Positions 6,931-7,821 of a stretch of DNA of 7,821 nucleotides are shown here, piece by piece (the first letter of the stretch is position 1; the number at the start of each line of letters is the position of its first letter). Origin of the DNA: Candidatus Muproteobacteria bacterium (GTDB lineage Bacteria > Pseudomonadota > Gammaproteobacteria > Acidiferrobacterales > Sulfurifustaceae); assembly GCA_023266455.1 (NCBI GenBank), contig JAHFQD010000078.1, positions 1 through 7,821 of the forward strand, in the 5' to 3' direction. A model generated the notes under the pieces. The model did not search any database. It had not been told where the DNA came from and worked only from the letters and a program-made list of their open reading frames with translations. Both the position numbers and the translations under genes were made by a program.

Positions 6931-7821
6931 CGTGCGCGCGCTGGTTTTCGCCTACCACGACGTCGGTTATGAATGTCTGCGCGTCTTGCTCGATCGCGGC
7001 GTCAACGTCGTCGCCGTGTTAACACATGCCGATGATCCCAACGAACGCGTTTGGTTCAAATCCGTGGCCGAACTCGCGCACACGCACGATGTCCCGGTGT
7101 TCACGCCGGAGAAAATAGCTACCACCGAATGGAGCGAACGACTACGCGCGTTGGCGCCGGACATCATTTTTTCTTTTTATTATCGCCACATGATTTCGCA
7201 AGAAATCTTGCGGCTTGCGCCGCTCGGCGCGTACAACATGCACGGTTCGCTATTGCCTAAGTATCGTGGACGTGTGCCGATCAACTGGGCGGTGTTGCAT
7301 GGCGAGACCGAAACCGGCGCGACGCTGCACGCGATGGTGAAGCGCGCCGACGCCGGCGATATCGTCGATCAAGAACGGGTATCGATCGGGCCCGATGAAA
7401 CCGCGCATCAGGTATTCGTAAAAGTAATCGCGGCGGCGCGGTTGACCTTGGAACGCCAACTGGGCAATTTGCTCGCCGGACGCGCGCCACGGCGCGCACA
7501 GGATGAAACGCAAGCCACGTATTTCGGTGGCCGCAAACCCGACGACGGACGCATCGACTGGCGCCAAAATGCGCGCGCGATTTTCAATCTCGTGCGCGCG
7601 GTAACGCATCCCTATCCCGGCGCGTTCACCGATTATGACGGCAAACGTCTGCTTATTTGGCAGGCGCGGCCGGTTGATGCTGCCGCCGACGCCCCGGGCG
7701 CAGTACAATCCGCGGCGCCGTTGCGGGTGTCGACTGGCGAGGGTTGTTTAGAAATTATCGAATGGCAGTGGCAGGACGATCCGAAACCGTCGCGCGGCGA
7801 CGGTCATGGACTTCGAGCCGG
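6923..7821 (+). CDS. arnA: ArnA, N-terminal formyltransferase domain (3' end cut by window)
   Basis: The domain formylates UDP-L-Ara4N using 10-formyltetrahydrofolate in the cytoplasm. The open frame runs for 299 codons to the right edge without a stop. VFAYHDVGYECL (8-19), SFYYRHMI (84-91), YNMHGSLLPKYRGR (104-117), GETETGATLH, VKRADAGDIV (139-148) and VRAVTHPYPGAF match E. coli ArnA. The catalytic Asn, His and Asp are N105, H107 and D143 counted from ATG 6923. From GTG 6932 they would be 102, 104 and 140, the same numbers as in E. coli, so GTG 6932 is a serious alternative start; neither has a clear ribosome site. ATG 6923 overlaps the arnC end by 8 bases. In E. coli a UDP-glucuronate decarboxylase domain begins just after residue 300, the point where this window stops, so whether the gene is bifunctional cannot be seen. 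Likeness to ArnA is higher than to methionyl-tRNA formyltransferase, and the context agrees. Confidence 0.94.
   Translation, partial: MASVRALVFAYHDVGYECLRVLLDRGVNVVAVLTHADDPNERVWFKSVAELAHTHDVPVFTPEKIATTEWSERLRALAPDIIFSFYYRHMISQEILRLAPLGAYNMHGSLLPKYRGRVPINWAVLHGETETGATLHAMVKRADAGDIVDQERVSIGPDETAHQVFVKVIAAARLTLERQLGNLLAGRAPRRAQDETQATYFGGRKPDDGRIDWRQNARAIFNLVRAVTHPYPGAFTDYDGKRLLIWQARPVDAAADAPGAVQSAAPLRVSTGEGCLEIIEWQWQDDPKPSRGDGHGLRA

Noticed and set aside
7250..7708. 152-codon minus-strand open frame opposite arnA
   Set aside because: The plus strand here encodes the catalytic core of the formyltransferase; the opposite frame has no recognisable domain.
1..7821. Mobile elements, CRISPR arrays, tRNA/rRNA genes, terminators or an unknown defence system
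   Set aside because: No repeats, hairpin plus T-run at gene ends, transposase-like frames or RNA gene signatures were seen; nearly every base is in one of six recognised genes.

Overview
The window is about 7.8 kb of uniformly plus-strand, densely packed coding DNA. By eye it is moderately GC-rich, and the base and codon use looks even throughout. It holds six genes, the first cut by the left edge and the last by the right edge. Protein resemblance and gene content (glmU-glmS followed by a lipid A aminoarabinose set) point to a Gram-negative proteobacterium, most likely a gamma- or beta-proteobacterium. This is judged from remembered family sequences, not from a search.

Layout: (1) 2-1183, 3' part of glmU, the bifunctional enzyme that makes UDP-N-acetylglucosamine. 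(2) 1204-3030, complete glmS, glucosamine-6-phosphate synthase. (3) 3030-4748, an ArnT-type multi-membrane-spanning glycosyltransferase. (4) 4745-5944, an ArnB-type PLP sugar aminotransferase. (5) 5947-6930, ArnC, an undecaprenyl-phosphate 4-deoxy-4-formamido-L-arabinose transferase. (6) 6923 to the right edge, the N-terminal formyltransferase part of ArnA. The largest gap is 20 bases (glmU-glmS). All later junctions overlap or are within 2 bases, so there is no intergenic region that could hold an obvious promoter, terminator, RNA gene or repeat.

Function: GlmS and GlmU supply UDP-GlcNAc, the precursor of peptidoglycan and lipid A. ArnA, ArnB and ArnC make and load formylated 4-amino-4-deoxy-L-arabinose (Ara4N) onto undecaprenyl phosphate. 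ArnT moves the deformylated sugar onto lipid A phosphates at the periplasmic face, which lowers surface negative charge and is known to protect against polymyxin and cationic peptides. ArnD (deformylase) and ArnE/F (flippase) are not in the window and may lie downstream. The notable point is the arrangement: the arn genes run in the order T-B-C-A and are joined without a break to the housekeeping glmUS genes, which suggests constitutive co-expression. I see no new type of system here; the interest is in gene order and coupling.
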